Part shown: positions 1 to 8,521 of the stretch, piece after piece | Layout of the letters: every line of letters begins with the position of its first letter | How positions within the stretch are numbered: the stretch's first letter is position 1 | Source of the DNA: Chthonomonadaceae bacterium | Lineage (GTDB): Bacteria > Armatimonadota > Chthonomonadetes > Chthonomonadales > Chthonomonadaceae | Length of the DNA: 43,809 bases | Assembly (NCBI GenBank): GCA_025054835.1 | Contig: JANWZQ010000165.1 | Span: 1-43,809 of the forward strand | Direction: 5' to 3' | The notes under the pieces: generated by a model | Seen by the model: the letters and a program-made list of their open reading frames with translations, nothing else | What the model was told of the DNA's origin: nothing | Database searches by the model: none | Translations under genes and position numbers: made by a program

Positions 1-1404
1 CGATTGAGTTCGGGGCGGCGCATCCTGACCCCCGCGGATGACCCGGCGGGTTTCGTGATCGCCAATCAGATGGAAGTGCAGGCTGACAGTTTGCAGCAGG
101 CGTTGACGAGCGTGCAGAACTCTGCCAGTATGGTCAAAACGGCCTCGAGTGCGCTCTCTCAGATCAGCTCCCTGCTTCGATCCATTCGCACCTCGGTGCT
201 GAGCGCCTCGGCCAGCCTGGCGTCCAATCCGGCGCAGGCCGCGGCAGAACAGCAGGCCATTCAGCAGGCAATCCAGAGCATCCACAACATTGCCGCGACC
301 ACGCAGTTCGGCAACAAGAACCTTCTGGACGGCACGGCAGGAGTGTCGGCCTCGGTGACCAATTCGGCGGTGATCGAAGGGATCACGTTCGGCGGGACTT
401 TTGCCGGAGGTGTCACGCAGGCAGGCAATGTGACCATCACGGTTGTCAATGCAGCGACGCGCGCGCAGGCTTCCGGTGCCGGTCTGGCCACTTATGCGAG
501 CGTCAACGCCTCGCTGTCCACGGTCAACGGAGGCACCTCTGGCAACGGAGGCACCTTTACGATCAACGGGCAGTCGATCACAGTATCCGGATCCGATACC
601 GTGCAGACATTGATCAACAGGATCAATGAGATCTCGGCGACTACAGGAGTGTCCGCGCAGGCGGTCACAGCCAACGGTTCCACGGCCATCCAGCTGGTGC
701 AATCGCGCTTCGGGGCCAACTACAGAATCGTCACTTCGGAGTCCAGTCCTCTGGTGCTGGGCACCGCGGGAACCAACGTCGCCGGGACCAACGCTACCGT
801 CACGGTTACGGCACCGACTCTGATCAATGGCGCCATCTCGTACGCAACGGTCACCTTTGTCGGGGGACGTTACAGCACGGACACCGGGCTGCGCGTGAGC
901 GACGTTTACGGCAACTCCATCCTGCTGACCGAGGCTGGCAACACGACCGGGACCAGCAACGCCGGTGTCGGCAGTATCACCGCCAGTGCGGTCTCCTTCC
1001 AGATCGGTCCTGGCGCAGGACAGACAGCGTCTCTAACGTTCCCTGCAGTGTTCCCCTCCAGACTGGGAGCCAGCGCGGTAGCCGGTCAGAACCTCTCCAC
1101 AATCGATGTGACGACCAGTACAGGTGTGAGCAATGCCCTGCTGGTGGTGGATGAGGCCATCCAGCAGGTAGCGCGCTACGCCGCGCAACTGGGTGGCTTC
1201 GAGAAGCATGTGTTGCAGGCTTCCACCAGTGCGATGAGCAACACGTTATCGTCGCTGCAGAGCACGATCAGCAGGATCCAGGATGTGGACATTGCGGAGG
1301 AGACAACTCGCCTGGGCCGTCTGCAGACGTTACAGCAGGCTGCGCTCCTGCTGCTGCGCAATACGCAGGACAGTACATCGTTCTATCTGAAGCTGCTGCA
1401 GTAA
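1..1404 (+). CDS. Flagellin, 5'-truncated by window edge
   Basis: Structural subunit of the flagellar filament. The first visible residues (RLSSGRRILTPADDPAGF) are the conserved flagellin N-terminal motif that normally lies about 25-30 residues into the protein, so the true start is outside the window and the TTG at 4 is not it. About 467 residues are visible. A helical N-terminal D0/D1 region is followed by a Ser/Thr/Gly/Ala-rich variable centre. That centre contains a hook-IN-like segment (FTINGQSITVSGSDTVQTLI, about residues 180-240). The C-terminal helical D1/D0 domain has the typical DVDIAEETTRLGRLQTLQQA pattern. The tail ends in FYLKLLQ rather than the usual SLLR/SLLG-like end. No other flagellar gene is in the window. 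The downstream neighbour tsaB is convergent, 38 bases away. Confidence 0.93.
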   Translation, partial: RLSSGRRILTPADDPAGFVIANQMEVQADSLQQALTSVQNSASMVKTASSALSQISSLLRSIRTSVLSASASLASNPAQAAAEQQAIQQAIQSIHNIAATTQFGNKNLLDGTAGVSASVTNSAVIEGITFGGTFAGGVTQAGNVTITVVNAATRAQASGAGLATYASVNASLSTVNGGTSGNGGTFTINGQSITVSGSDTVQTLINRINEISATTGVSAQAVTANGSTAIQLVQSRFGANYRIVTSESSPLVLGTAGTNVAGTNATVTVTAPTLINGAISYATVTFVGGRYSTDTGLRVSDVYGNSILLTEAGNTTGTSNAGVGSITASAVSFQIGPGAGQTASLTFPAVFPSRLGASAVAGQNLSTIDVTTSTGVSNALLVVDEAIQQVARYAAQLGGFEKHVLQASTSAMSNTLSSLQSTISRIQDVDIAEETTRLGRLQTLQQAALLLLRNTQDSTSFYLKLLQ

Positions 1405-1442
1405 GCGATAGCCTCGTTCGAAATAAAGGCAACGGTGTGCTG

Positions 1443-2186
1443 CTATACCGGGGGCATCTGCGTGGGGATGGGCGTGCGAGGTAGCGTGATGGGCGGGGGA
1501 GCTATGTAGAGCGGAGCCAGGTGCATCGGGTCGTCGGCGGGGCGTCCGGCGGCCCGATGCAGGCAGGCGATCCGGGCTACCTGCCCGGCAGACGGGAACT
1601 CTGGAGCCCCGAAGCACACGGTGGCCACACGATCCTGCAGCATCTGTGACAGTGCCTGGCGATAGCGGGCGACTGCAGAGCCACAGAACAAAACCTGGGG
1701 GCTCTGAAGGCTGGCTACCAGATCAGCCAGATCAGGAAGGGGGCACGCGGCCACAGGGGCCAGGGGATGTGGGATCGCTTCTTCCACCGCAAACGGGCAG
1801 GCAAAAACAACCCCGGTGCGACACGGCAGAACCGGTACCACGACAGTCGGGTGCAGCCCGGCGTAAACCGACGCCAGAGCCTCCAGACTGCCAACGGCGT
1901 GGGCCGGACGCCCGGTCACCACAGCGAATGTCTGGACTGTCATCACACCGACGCGGGTTCCGGTGAACGATCCGGGGCCGACGCCGACTGCAAAAACGTT
2001 CACCTGTGACAGAGTGATGCCTGCCGCGTGCAGCACAGTGTCCACGACGTCCAGAAGGTGTTCCGAGAGGTGCATCGCGTGCTGGAAGGCATGCTCCACC
2101 ACCAGCTGTCCGGAACGCAGCAGAGCTACGCTGCACACATCGCCGGACGTGTCCATCGCCAGCAAGTACTCACCGGGCGGGGTCAT
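1443..2186 (-). CDS. tsaB: tRNA t6A biosynthesis protein TsaB
   Basis: Non-catalytic partner of TsaD in the TsaB-TsaD-TsaE machinery that adds threonylcarbamoyl to A37 of ANN-decoding tRNAs in the cytoplasm. The 247-residue product starts MTPPGEYLLAMDTS, matching the family start (LLAIDTS). It carries the typical VGVGPGSFTGTRVGV stretch near residues 67-81. I chose the ATG at 2186 because it overlaps the tsaE stop codon as ATGA (2183-2186), a classic translational-coupling arrangement; a longer frame to 2216 would add ten residues that do not fit the family. It is the last gene of the dppA-pyrF-GH172-tsaE-tsaB operon. tsaC and tsaD are not in this window. Confidence 0.93.
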   Translation of the reverse strand: MTPPGEYLLAMDTSGDVCSVALLRSGQLVVEHAFQHAMHLSEHLLDVVDTVLHAAGITLSQVNVFAVGVGPGSFTGTRVGVMTVQTFAVVTGRPAHAVGSLEALASVYAGLHPTVVVPVLPCRTGVVFACPFAVEEAIPHPLAPVAACPLPDLADLVASLQSPQVLFCGSAVARYRQALSQMLQDRVATVCFGAPEFPSAGQVARIACLHRAAGRPADDPMHLAPLYIAPPPITLPRTPIPTQMPPV

Positions 2187-2689
2187 GCAGGCCCTCCGGC
2201 TGGCTCTGTATTCCACTGTGCGGTGAGCAGCTCCAGCAACTGTCGGGAACGCGCGCCGGTTGCAGAGGCGCGCAGGATCCGCGGAGCGTCTTCAGCTGGA
2301 TCCCCGACGTTCTGGATCTCCAGCAGCAGCAGCAGGTGATCGGGTGGAAGCAACGAGGCGATGCGATCGGCCCATTCGATGAGTAGCACGCCGTCACGCT
2401 CCAGATATTCGGTGAAGCCCAGTTCCAGCACCTCCTCGGGGACTTGCAGGCGGTAGACGTCGAAGTGGAACAGAGGCACCGGACCGGGGTGCTCCTGGAT
2501 CAGCGCAAAGGTCGGACTGGTGACCGGATCTGTAATGCCCATGCCCCGGGCGATCGCCTGCGCCAGCGTGGTCTTCCCGGCGCCCAGTGCGCCCGCCAGA
2601 GCCAGCGTGTCGCCGGGGCGCAATAGACGCCCCAGTGCCGCGCCCAATCGTTCAGTGTCCTGACGAGAGAGGAGCCGGAATACGGTCAT
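2183..2689 (-). CDS. tsaE: tRNA t6A biosynthesis ATPase TsaE
   Basis: P-loop ATPase required for turnover of the TsaB-TsaD complex during t6A37 synthesis. The 168-residue length is normal for the family. The Walker A motif GALGAGKTT is at residues 33-41, followed by the family signatures VTSPTFALIQEH and LFHFDVYRL, and LLIEWADR. The start ATG at 2689 lies 14 bases after the GH172 stop codon; the upstream sequence has only a weak ribosome-binding site (AGGGTG). The frame is open for another 59 codons upstream, but that part is the shadow of the GH172 gene. The 3' end overlaps tsaB by four bases. Confidence 0.94.
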   Translation of the reverse strand: MTVFRLLSRQDTERLGAALGRLLRPGDTLALAGALGAGKTTLAQAIARGMGITDPVTSPTFALIQEHPGPVPLFHFDVYRLQVPEEVLELGFTEYLERDGVLLIEWADRIASLLPPDHLLLLLEIQNVGDPAEDAPRILRASATGARSRQLLELLTAQWNTEPAGGPA

Positions 2690-2703
2690 GCGTGTCGGGC
2701 ACC

Positions 2704-5547
2704 CTACGGTTCTGGCTCCAGGCCAATGGCGTCCACGCCGATCAGGTAGTTCGACGAGGCCGGGTTCTTGCCCACCGCACGGAAAGTGATCCGGTGATTG
2801 CCGGCCGGCAGCTCGATAACGCCCAGCGTGACTTTGCCACTGGCTTTCACCTCCGGCGTGTAGCAATCGGTGGGTGGCCCGACTGGTTGATCGTTCACCA
2901 GGACCTGCACGATGGCGTAATCTCTCGCGGTGGTGTAGTAGACGCTCAGCCGATACCGCCCTGCCTTCTCAACAGGCAATTCCAGCGTGGCCTCAGCACC
3001 CTGCCTGGAGCCGAGGAACCAGAACTGCTCGTCGTCGCTCCATCCGCTGCCGAAGCCGGCCATGCCCTGCCGGGTGGCAGTGCCATCCCGGGCACTCAGA
3101 ACTTTCAGGGACTCTCCTTCCAGAGTGTGAGGGTAGAGGCTCCGACGCAGGTGCAGAAAGTCGAGCTGGAGCGCCGGCTGAGCGACATCAGCAGGCTTGC
3201 CCCGGTAGATCAGTGTCAACGTATGCCTGCCGGCTTTCAGATCTGTCAATCGCCCGAAGCGAACGCGCTGCACTGTACCTTTGCTGTCGGCCTGCGCCAG
3301 TTCCCGGGTATCCAGCACGAGGTCGTCGAACTGCACCCCGAGGATCGGACTGCTGGCATCGCGTACCACACCCAGCTCCAGCGCGTAGTTGCCGTCTGCC
3401 TCCAGCGTTACAGGGAACGTGAGCGTGGCGTTCTCCTGCTCGGGATACCAGATCAGTCCGCTGTTTCCACTCCATCCTTCCCCGGTGTCCAGACGGATTG
3501 CCCGACCTCCGGTGGTCTGTACTGTGGCCTCGAAGGCCTCTGCTTCGAGCACACCTTTCTCCTTGCGGCTCGGGTCGAGCTTGATGTAGTCCAGCGCAAT
3601 CACTTTGCCTGCATCCGGTGTAAGGGAGAGGGTATGACTGCCGGGTTTGAGCCGGATGGGCAGCGTGGCCTCCCAGCGGTCACCGGGTTTCAGATCCCCG
3701 ACGTTGCCCTGGTCGAAGTCGTACAGGCCTTCGGCCGTGTTGCCGTCAATGGCGACACGGACCCGATAGGTTGTTTCCGGCAGGGCCTGCTGGACAATGC
3801 GCAGGGAGTAAACATCTTCCTGCATGACCTGGAAGGTGGCTGCAGGTCCCTCACCGGTGAGCAGTGCGACCTTACCGCCACTGGCCTCGGCAGGTAGTTC
3901 CCGATCCTCTTTCATTGCAACATGACCGCCTGACCAGGACAGGGTTTCTGCTTCCAGCACACCGGCAACCCGGAAGGTGGCAGGCGTTAGCTGAGCGATT
4001 TCAACGGAGGCGCCCTCATGCTCCGGCGTATCCTGATACCAGTAGGCAACCGTGGCATAGTCGGCGCCCGGGTAATCATTGGTGCCGCCGTGCTCGATAT
4101 GAACCAGAATTTCCTTCTGGAAGGGCACACAGTCCGGGATCTGATAGCGGTAGGCAGAGACACGGGAGAGGTCATCGCGTTTCACGATACACCCGTGCAG
4201 AGGCAGATGGAATGGGCCTTCATCAAAGTACCATCCGCCAGTGTAGTAGTCTTCCGAGCCGGTGCCGTAGATCGATGGAAATGCCTCGCCATCCACGTAG
4301 ATCTGCTCGTCGCCCTCAAGGAACCAGAGGCCATGGTCGCCCTGCATACTGGCCTGCGCGCCGACGAAGTGCCCGCGTCCTTTCGTGTGCAGCAGGGTGA
4401 TCGGTTGTCCCTGCACTGCGGTCTGCCGGCGCCATTGCGCATGGAAGTAGCCAGCGCCGGCCATCGGTCGGGGCAGGCGCTGGTAGGACACCTTCCAGAT
4501 CACTTCCCGCAGGGGAGTGTTGCCGGTGTTGACAATCTCGATCCGGGCGCGCTTCCGGAACGGCATGGGCCAGAACGCGGAGTACGCTGTATCGCTCATG
4601 GCGAGCGGGAGGGAGGTGAACTGCTGCAGACCGAACCCGGTGCCGAAGAAGTCCCCCAGCGGGGACAGAATGGCCGGGGAGCGGGCATCATCCCATGTGA
4701 TGCGGAGCAACGTCTGCCGGAGGGTGAAGCGGTCGGCCGGGGTAATTTTCATGCGCAGGAGCGTGATCACACCGGGGCCTTCCAGTACCTCCAGCGTGCG
4801 GGTCGCTCCCGGGGCGCAGGAGGTGCGTCCGGAAGTCTCACCCGGGGACCCCTGTGGTGGCGGGAATTCCCGACCGGGCGCGTTCCACAGCGCCTGCACC
4901 GTCTGCAAAGCGCGCTGGTCCTCCGGGGTCAACCGGGGCGTGAAGGTACGCACCCGGGTGTTATCCGGAAAAAGCTGATACTGCACGTGGTAGTACATAT
5001 TGCCCGGGTTGACCACCTCAATCCGGCATGCTTTCTGGAAGGGGATCGGGAAAAAGCAGTACCACCCGCCACTCTTCTTGCCGACCAGAGGCGCAACAAA
5101 GGGGGGGACCTTGCCGAGGAAGAGGTCCTGCATTGGACAATCGATCCGTGGCTTTGCCTCGCCATCGAGGAAGATCTGCAGCTGTCCTGTCGCGTTGGCA
5201 GACCAGATACGGTAGATGCATCCCGGCCCACGGATATCGGCCAGTACCGCGCGGTCTCCCTCTTTACGCAGGAAGTTGCCTGCATCGCCGTTACCGCCCG
5301 AGCGGTCGAAGCTGGAATCCATCACGCACCGCGTGTTGCGGAGCAGTGGCAGCAGATCCGGGCGGGCCAGTAGTTGCAGGCCGTAGGGCAACGCGGGGGA
5401 GCGTTCTCTCTCTGGCCGGGGCTTCTGCGAGAGGGTCGATCCCGGCCCATTAACCGTATCCGCAACCTTCGGCACGCGCGCCTGCTGTGTGGCCCCGGTT
5501 GACACGAGCACCGTGCCGAGCGCAAGAAGCAGGATGACTCTTTTCAT
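2704..5547 (-). CDS. Secreted GH172 (DUF2961) glycoside hydrolase with three C-terminal beta-sandwich-like modules
   Basis: Probable extracytoplasmic glycan hydrolase. The 947-residue protein starts with a signal peptide (MKRVILLLALGTVLVSTGAT) and a Pro-rich linker. The DUF2961/GH172 catalytic region spans about 65-525, with the hallmark GTGSEDYYTGGW. Characterised GH172 members act on difructose dianhydride or arabinofuranosyl linkages. From memory the catalytic pair in the bifidobacterial enzyme is two Glu 21 residues apart; here E411 (in FLEGDE) and E432 (in GSEDYY) have exactly that spacing. Three modules follow (about 530-655, 660-790, 795-947), each starting LEAE or LEGE and rich in beta-strand patterns, like carbohydrate-binding CBM6/35-type domains. 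The ATG at 5547 follows a GAGGAAG site, 14 bases after the pyrF stop. The substrate is unknown. Its place in a pyrF/tsaEB operon is odd. Confidence 0.85.
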   Translation of the reverse strand: MKRVILLLALGTVLVSTGATQQARVPKVADTVNGPGSTLSQKPRPERERSPALPYGLQLLARPDLLPLLRNTRCVMDSSFDRSGGNGDAGNFLRKEGDRAVLADIRGPGCIYRIWSANATGQLQIFLDGEAKPRIDCPMQDLFLGKVPPFVAPLVGKKSGGWYCFFPIPFQKACRIEVVNPGNMYYHVQYQLFPDNTRVRTFTPRLTPEDQRALQTVQALWNAPGREFPPPQGSPGETSGRTSCAPGATRTLEVLEGPGVITLLRMKITPADRFTLRQTLLRITWDDARSPAILSPLGDFFGTGFGLQQFTSLPLAMSDTAYSAFWPMPFRKRARIEIVNTGNTPLREVIWKVSYQRLPRPMAGAGYFHAQWRRQTAVQGQPITLLHTKGRGHFVGAQASMQGDHGLWFLEGDEQIYVDGEAFPSIYGTGSEDYYTGGWYFDEGPFHLPLHGCIVKRDDLSRVSAYRYQIPDCVPFQKEILVHIEHGGTNDYPGADYATVAYWYQDTPEHEGASVEIAQLTPATFRVAGVLEAETLSWSGGHVAMKEDRELPAEASGGKVALLTGEGPAATFQVMQEDVYSLRIVQQALPETTYRVRVAIDGNTAEGLYDFDQGNVGDLKPGDRWEATLPIRLKPGSHTLSLTPDAGKVIALDYIKLDPSRKEKGVLEAEAFEATVQTTGGRAIRLDTGEGWSGNSGLIWYPEQENATLTFPVTLEADGNYALELGVVRDASSPILGVQFDDLVLDTRELAQADSKGTVQRVRFGRLTDLKAGRHTLTLIYRGKPADVAQPALQLDFLHLRRSLYPHTLEGESLKVLSARDGTATRQGMAGFGSGWSDDEQFWFLGSRQGAEATLELPVEKAGRYRLSVYYTTARDYAIVQVLVNDQPVGPPTDCYTPEVKASGKVTLGVIELPAGNHRITFRAVGKNPASSNYLIGVDAIGLEPEP

Positions 5548-5561
5548 GGCCGTGCACTTCC

Positions 5562-6314
5562 TCAGCTGGCAGTCCTGCTGGCGTGGGCAATCTCTTCTGC
5601 GATGCGTCGGGCCGCCGCAACCGGGTCGGGAGCTGCAGTGATGGGGCGGCCGATCACCAGGTAACTGGCGCCTCTGCGCAGGGCCTCTGCCGGGGTCAGG
5701 ATCCGCGCCTGATCGCCGGGATCCGCGCCAGCAGGGCGCACCCCCGGAGTGACGATCAGAAAGTCCGGATCGGGAACCGCGCCGCGGAGCGCTTCGATCT
5801 CCTGCGGGGAAGCGATAACGCCGTCGCACCCGGCCTGATATGCCAGTTGCGCCAGGTGTACCACATATGCCTCCAGAGGGTCCGCGACGTGCAGCTCCTG
5901 ATGGAGCGCGGTCGCATCGATGCTCGTCAACACAGTCACACCCAGCACCAGGGTCTGCGGGGGGGTGGCGTCATCGGGCCCGGAGTGGATGGCCTGTCGT
6001 GCAGCCTGCACAGCGGCCTCCAGCATGGCCCTGCCCCCGGAGGCGTGCACCGTGACGCCCCATACGCCGAGCCGCGCCACCCCGCGCATCGCTCCGGCAA
6101 CAGTGTTGGGGATGTCATGCAGTTTGGCGTCGTAGAAGATCCGTTGTGCGCCCGCGTCGCGCAGCTTGTCGAAAATCTGAATGCCAGTAGCGGTTACCAG
6201 CTCCAGCCCGACCTTGAACACGCCGACAAGATCGCGCAGTTGCTGGACCAGCTGAATGGCGCGATAGGCGTTATCCACGTCCAGGGCGCAGATGATCCGT
6301 TGCGCGGGTTCCAC
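5562..6314 (-). CDS. pyrF: Orotidine 5'-phosphate decarboxylase
   Basis: Converts OMP to UMP, the last step of de novo pyrimidine synthesis, as a cytoplasmic TIM-barrel dimer. The 250-residue product begins near the strand 1 motif IICALDVD. It has the catalytic DAKLHDIPNT segment (D-x-K-x-x-D) and the phosphate-binding VTPGVRP and YLVIGRPI segments near the C-terminus, as in the short bacterial class. The start is the GTG at 6314: an AGGGAG ribosome-binding site lies eight bases upstream, and this leaves 29 bases after the dppA stop. A longer frame to 6395 would run into dppA. It is the second gene of the five-gene minus-strand operon, 14 bases before the GH172 gene. Confidence 0.94.
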   Translation of the reverse strand: MEPAQRIICALDVDNAYRAIQLVQQLRDLVGVFKVGLELVTATGIQIFDKLRDAGAQRIFYDAKLHDIPNTVAGAMRGVARLGVWGVTVHASGGRAMLEAAVQAARQAIHSGPDDATPPQTLVLGVTVLTSIDATALHQELHVADPLEAYVVHLAQLAYQAGCDGVIASPQEIEALRGAVPDPDFLIVTPGVRPAGADPGDQARILTPAEALRRGASYLVIGRPITAAPDPVAAARRIAEEIAHASRTAS

Positions 6315-6343
6315 AGTGTTTTCTCCCTGTGAGACGGCATGGG

Positions 6344-7183
6344 TCACATGGTCAGCAGCGGATGGCCGGACAGGTCCGGCCAGAGTTGCGACCACGCCTG
6401 CCAGAAGCTCTCTGCTGTGGAGACAACCCGGCGCGCTTCCAGGATCTGCACACCCGGTCGGCCGGCGAACTCGGCGGCGCGATCCGGGGAGGCCAGATCC
6501 ACCGTGAAACGCACGGGGGGCGGAAACCGGAGGGGGGCAGGCCAGTTTTTGCCGATCAAGGCGGCATAAACCCGGCCTTCAATCAGGGCGCAGGCGTCGA
6601 CTGCGGGCAGATGACGCGCTGCAAAGCGCCCGAGGCCCGTCTTGACCGGCGCGGTGACAATACGGTCTCCGACCAGGGCGCTCACCTCCCGGCAGGTAGC
6701 AGCGTCTCCAGAGACGAACACGCAGGGACACCCGAAGTCGCCACAGAGGGCCGCCAGAATGCCCGACTCGCCAACCGGTGTCTCGTTGATGCACGCGTTG
6801 TACCACGCCTGCGAGGAAACCGTGTGGCTGAGGATACCGTCCGGTGTGCCGGCCATGGCGTGCGCGCCAACGAACAGCGCAGCATCGCACCCGGCACTCA
6901 GTGGCGCTACGTAGCGTGCCCAGGAATAGCCCAGTACATACTCTGCGCCGCTCTCCAGCTGCTCCGGGATCAGGCTTTTGAAGTTCCACGGGCCGCCCGC
7001 GCCATGTCCGTCCACAACCACAATCTCTGTGGCTCCCGCACGCTTGCACCCGCGCACAGCTGCATTGACCTCTGCCGTGTAGAGCCGACGTCCCTCCTCA
7101 TACAGGGGCGCACCGCCGTTGACCTGCTCCCAGACCGAGATGCCGGCCACGCCCTCCATATCGCACCAGAGCACGACGCGCAT
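6344..7183 (-). CDS. dppA: D-aminopeptidase DppA, M55 family
   Basis: Zinc-dependent M55 aminopeptidase; the Bacillus homologue cleaves N-terminal D-residues from short peptides. The 279 residues cover the family length. The metal-ligand positions known for B. subtilis DppA are visible: D8 and E10 in CDMEG, H60 in VDGHGAGG, H108 in GAHAM and E139 in NETPVGE. Around the position where I recall a proposed nucleophilic Cys, this protein reads SHTVSS with no Cys; I am not sure of that alignment. An AAGGAGG site lies about seven bases before the ATG, and a near-consensus promoter lies just upstream. As the first gene it heads the dppA-pyrF-GH172-tsaE-tsaB operon. A role in recycling D-amino-acid peptides, for example from cell wall, is plausible. 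Confidence 0.9.
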   Translation of the reverse strand: MRVVLWCDMEGVAGISVWEQVNGGAPLYEEGRRLYTAEVNAAVRGCKRAGATEIVVVDGHGAGGPWNFKSLIPEQLESGAEYVLGYSWARYVAPLSAGCDAALFVGAHAMAGTPDGILSHTVSSQAWYNACINETPVGESGILAALCGDFGCPCVFVSGDAATCREVSALVGDRIVTAPVKTGLGRFAARHLPAVDACALIEGRVYAALIGKNWPAPLRFPPPVRFTVDLASPDRAAEFAGRPGVQILEARRVVSTAESFWQAWSQLWPDLSGHPLLTM

Positions 7184-7205
7184 GGCGCTCCTCCTTCCGG
7201 GCCAT

Positions 7206-7235
7206 AGTATGGGCGCAAGCCCTTCGAACTGTCAA
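7206..7235 (-). promoter_or_regulatory. Promoter of the dppA operon
   Basis: On the minus strand a TTGACA -35 box (7230-7235) is followed after 18 bases by CATACT (7206-7211). TACTAT two bases further on is an alternative -10 box. Transcription would begin near 7199, giving a short leader of about 16 bases that just holds the AAGGAGG ribosome-binding site of dppA. Confidence 0.65.
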
Positions 7236-7251
7236 GAGGATCGGGGGCGAG

Positions 7252-7348
7252 CTGACAGGCGATCCGGGCGCAGGAGCACTCAGGTTTCCGCCTCTCCGGG
7301 TTGCAGAACGTGGCGCGGCTGCGCTTCTCCAGCTCCTGCTTCTGTCAG
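7252..7348. repeat. Nested inverted repeats in the dppA / aldo-keto reductase divergent region
   Basis: Outer heptamers CTGACAG (7252-7258) and CTGTCAG (7342-7348) are perfect reverse complements. Nested inside them, CAGGAGC (7271-7277) and GCTCCTG (7332-7338) are also perfect reverse complements. The right outer arm sits just before a TATACT -10-like box. This could be an operator or DNA-looping site shared by the divergent genes, but chance is not excluded. Confidence 0.35.
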
Positions 7349-7366
7349 GATCTGGCAAACGCGGGA

Positions 7367-7372
7367 TATACT
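7367..7372 (+). promoter_or_regulatory. Possible -10 box for the aldo/keto reductase gene
   Basis: TATACT lies 64 bases before the ATG at 7436. The only -35 candidate is weak (CTGTCA at 7342-7347, a 19-base spacer). It is the best promoter candidate in the gap, but it is not consensus. Confidence 0.35.
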
Positions 7373-7435
7373 GTGTAGGGGCAGACGCACGATGCCCCGG
7401 AAGCAGAACGACCTGCAGGAGGATGAGAAGAAGAT

Positions 7436-8476
7436 ATGGAGTACCGTTTGCTGGGACGTTCCGGGTTCAAAGTGCCGGTGTTGAGCTTCGGGACAGGCAC
7501 GTTTGGCGGCAAGGGCGATTTCTTCCAGGCATGGGGATCGACCGATGTGGAAGAGGCAAAGCGGCTCGTGGATATCTGCCTGGACGCCGGGTTGACACTG
7601 TTCGACACGGCCGATGTCTACTCATATGGCGCTGCCGAGGAGATCCTGGGGCAGGCGATCAAGGGGCGACGAGATCGGGTGCTGATCTCCACCAAGGGTA
7701 CGTTCACCATGAGCAGTGACCCCAACGATGTCGGATCGTCTCGATACCATTTGATTCGATCTGTGGAAGGGAGTCTGCGCCGGCTGGGGACCGACTACAT
7801 CGACCTGTACCAGTTGCATGGCTTCGACGCCTTCACGCCCATGGAGGAGGTTCTCAGCACGCTGGATCAGATGGTACGTGATGGCAAGATCCGCTACATC
7901 GGGTGCTCCAACTTCTCCGGATGGCACCTGATGAAGGCTCTGGCGGTCTCGGACCGTTACGGGTGGCCGCGTTACGTGGCCCATCAGGCGTACTACTCGC
8001 TGATCGGGCGCGACTACGAATGGGAACTGATGCCTCTCGCTCTCGACCAGGGCGTGGGCGCGGTGGTCTGGAGCCCGCTGGGGTGGGGACGGCTGACGGG
8101 CAGGATCCGCCGGGGAGTGCCATTGCCAGAGAACAGCCGATTGCGCTCGAAAATGGTGGCAGAAGCAGGGCCCCCGGTGGACGACGAATATGTCTTCAGA
8201 GTGGTAGATGCGCTGGACGAAATCGCGCAGGAGACGGGCAAAACCATTCCGCAAATCGCGATCAACTGGCTCCTGCAACGCCCGACGGTGTCCACGGTCA
8301 TTATCGGGGCACGCAACGAGCAGCAGTTGCGCGAGAACCTCGGGGCGGTAGGGTGGAACCTGACACCGGAACAGGTAGCACGGCTGGATGCGGCGAGCGC
8401 CCGTCCACCCGCTTACCCCTACTGGCATCAGATCGGATTCCACCGTAACCCGCACCCCACGCTGGACCCGAAGTAA
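7436..8476 (+). CDS. Aldo/keto reductase (voltage-gated K+ channel beta / YajO-type)
   Basis: NADPH-dependent oxidoreductase of the aldo/keto reductase superfamily; the substrate cannot be told from sequence. The 346 residues form a TIM barrel starting LLGRSGFKVPVLSFGTGTFG. The catalytic tetrad is visible: D and Y in FDTADVYSYG, K in LISTKG and H in YQLHGFD. The family motifs GCSNFSGWHL and the C-terminal cofactor-binding TVIIGARNEQQLREN are also present. Length and motifs are closest to the AKR11/12-like bacterial group. An AGGAGG at 7417-7422 is 13 bases from the ATG, which is long; a GAGAAG nearer by may serve instead. It is monocistronic, divergent from dppA and convergent with rarA, whose stop lies 45 bases beyond. 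Confidence 0.93.
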   Translation: MEYRLLGRSGFKVPVLSFGTGTFGGKGDFFQAWGSTDVEEAKRLVDICLDAGLTLFDTADVYSYGAAEEILGQAIKGRRDRVLISTKGTFTMSSDPNDVGSSRYHLIRSVEGSLRRLGTDYIDLYQLHGFDAFTPMEEVLSTLDQMVRDGKIRYIGCSNFSGWHLMKALAVSDRYGWPRYVAHQAYYSLIGRDYEWELMPLALDQGVGAVVWSPLGWGRLTGRIRRGVPLPENSRLRSKMVAEAGPPVDDEYVFRVVDALDEIAQETGKTIPQIAINWLLQRPTVSTVIIGARNEQQLRENLGAVGWNLTPEQVARLDAASARPPAYPYWHQIGFHRNPHPTLDPK

Positions 8477-8521
8477 TATGAACCATGGCGGGGTGCGGCG
8501 CATCCAGCAGGGGCACGAATC

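Noticed and set aside
4-1404. TTG at position 4 as the start of flagellin
   Set aside because: The visible sequence begins inside the conserved N-terminal motif, so the first 25-30 codons are missing to the left.
2587-5373. Long plus-strand open frames (436 and 451 codons) opposite the GH172 gene
   Set aside because: They are antisense shadows in GC-rich DNA: low-complexity His/Arg/Gly-rich translations, no ribosome-binding sites, and a well-supported gene on the other strand.
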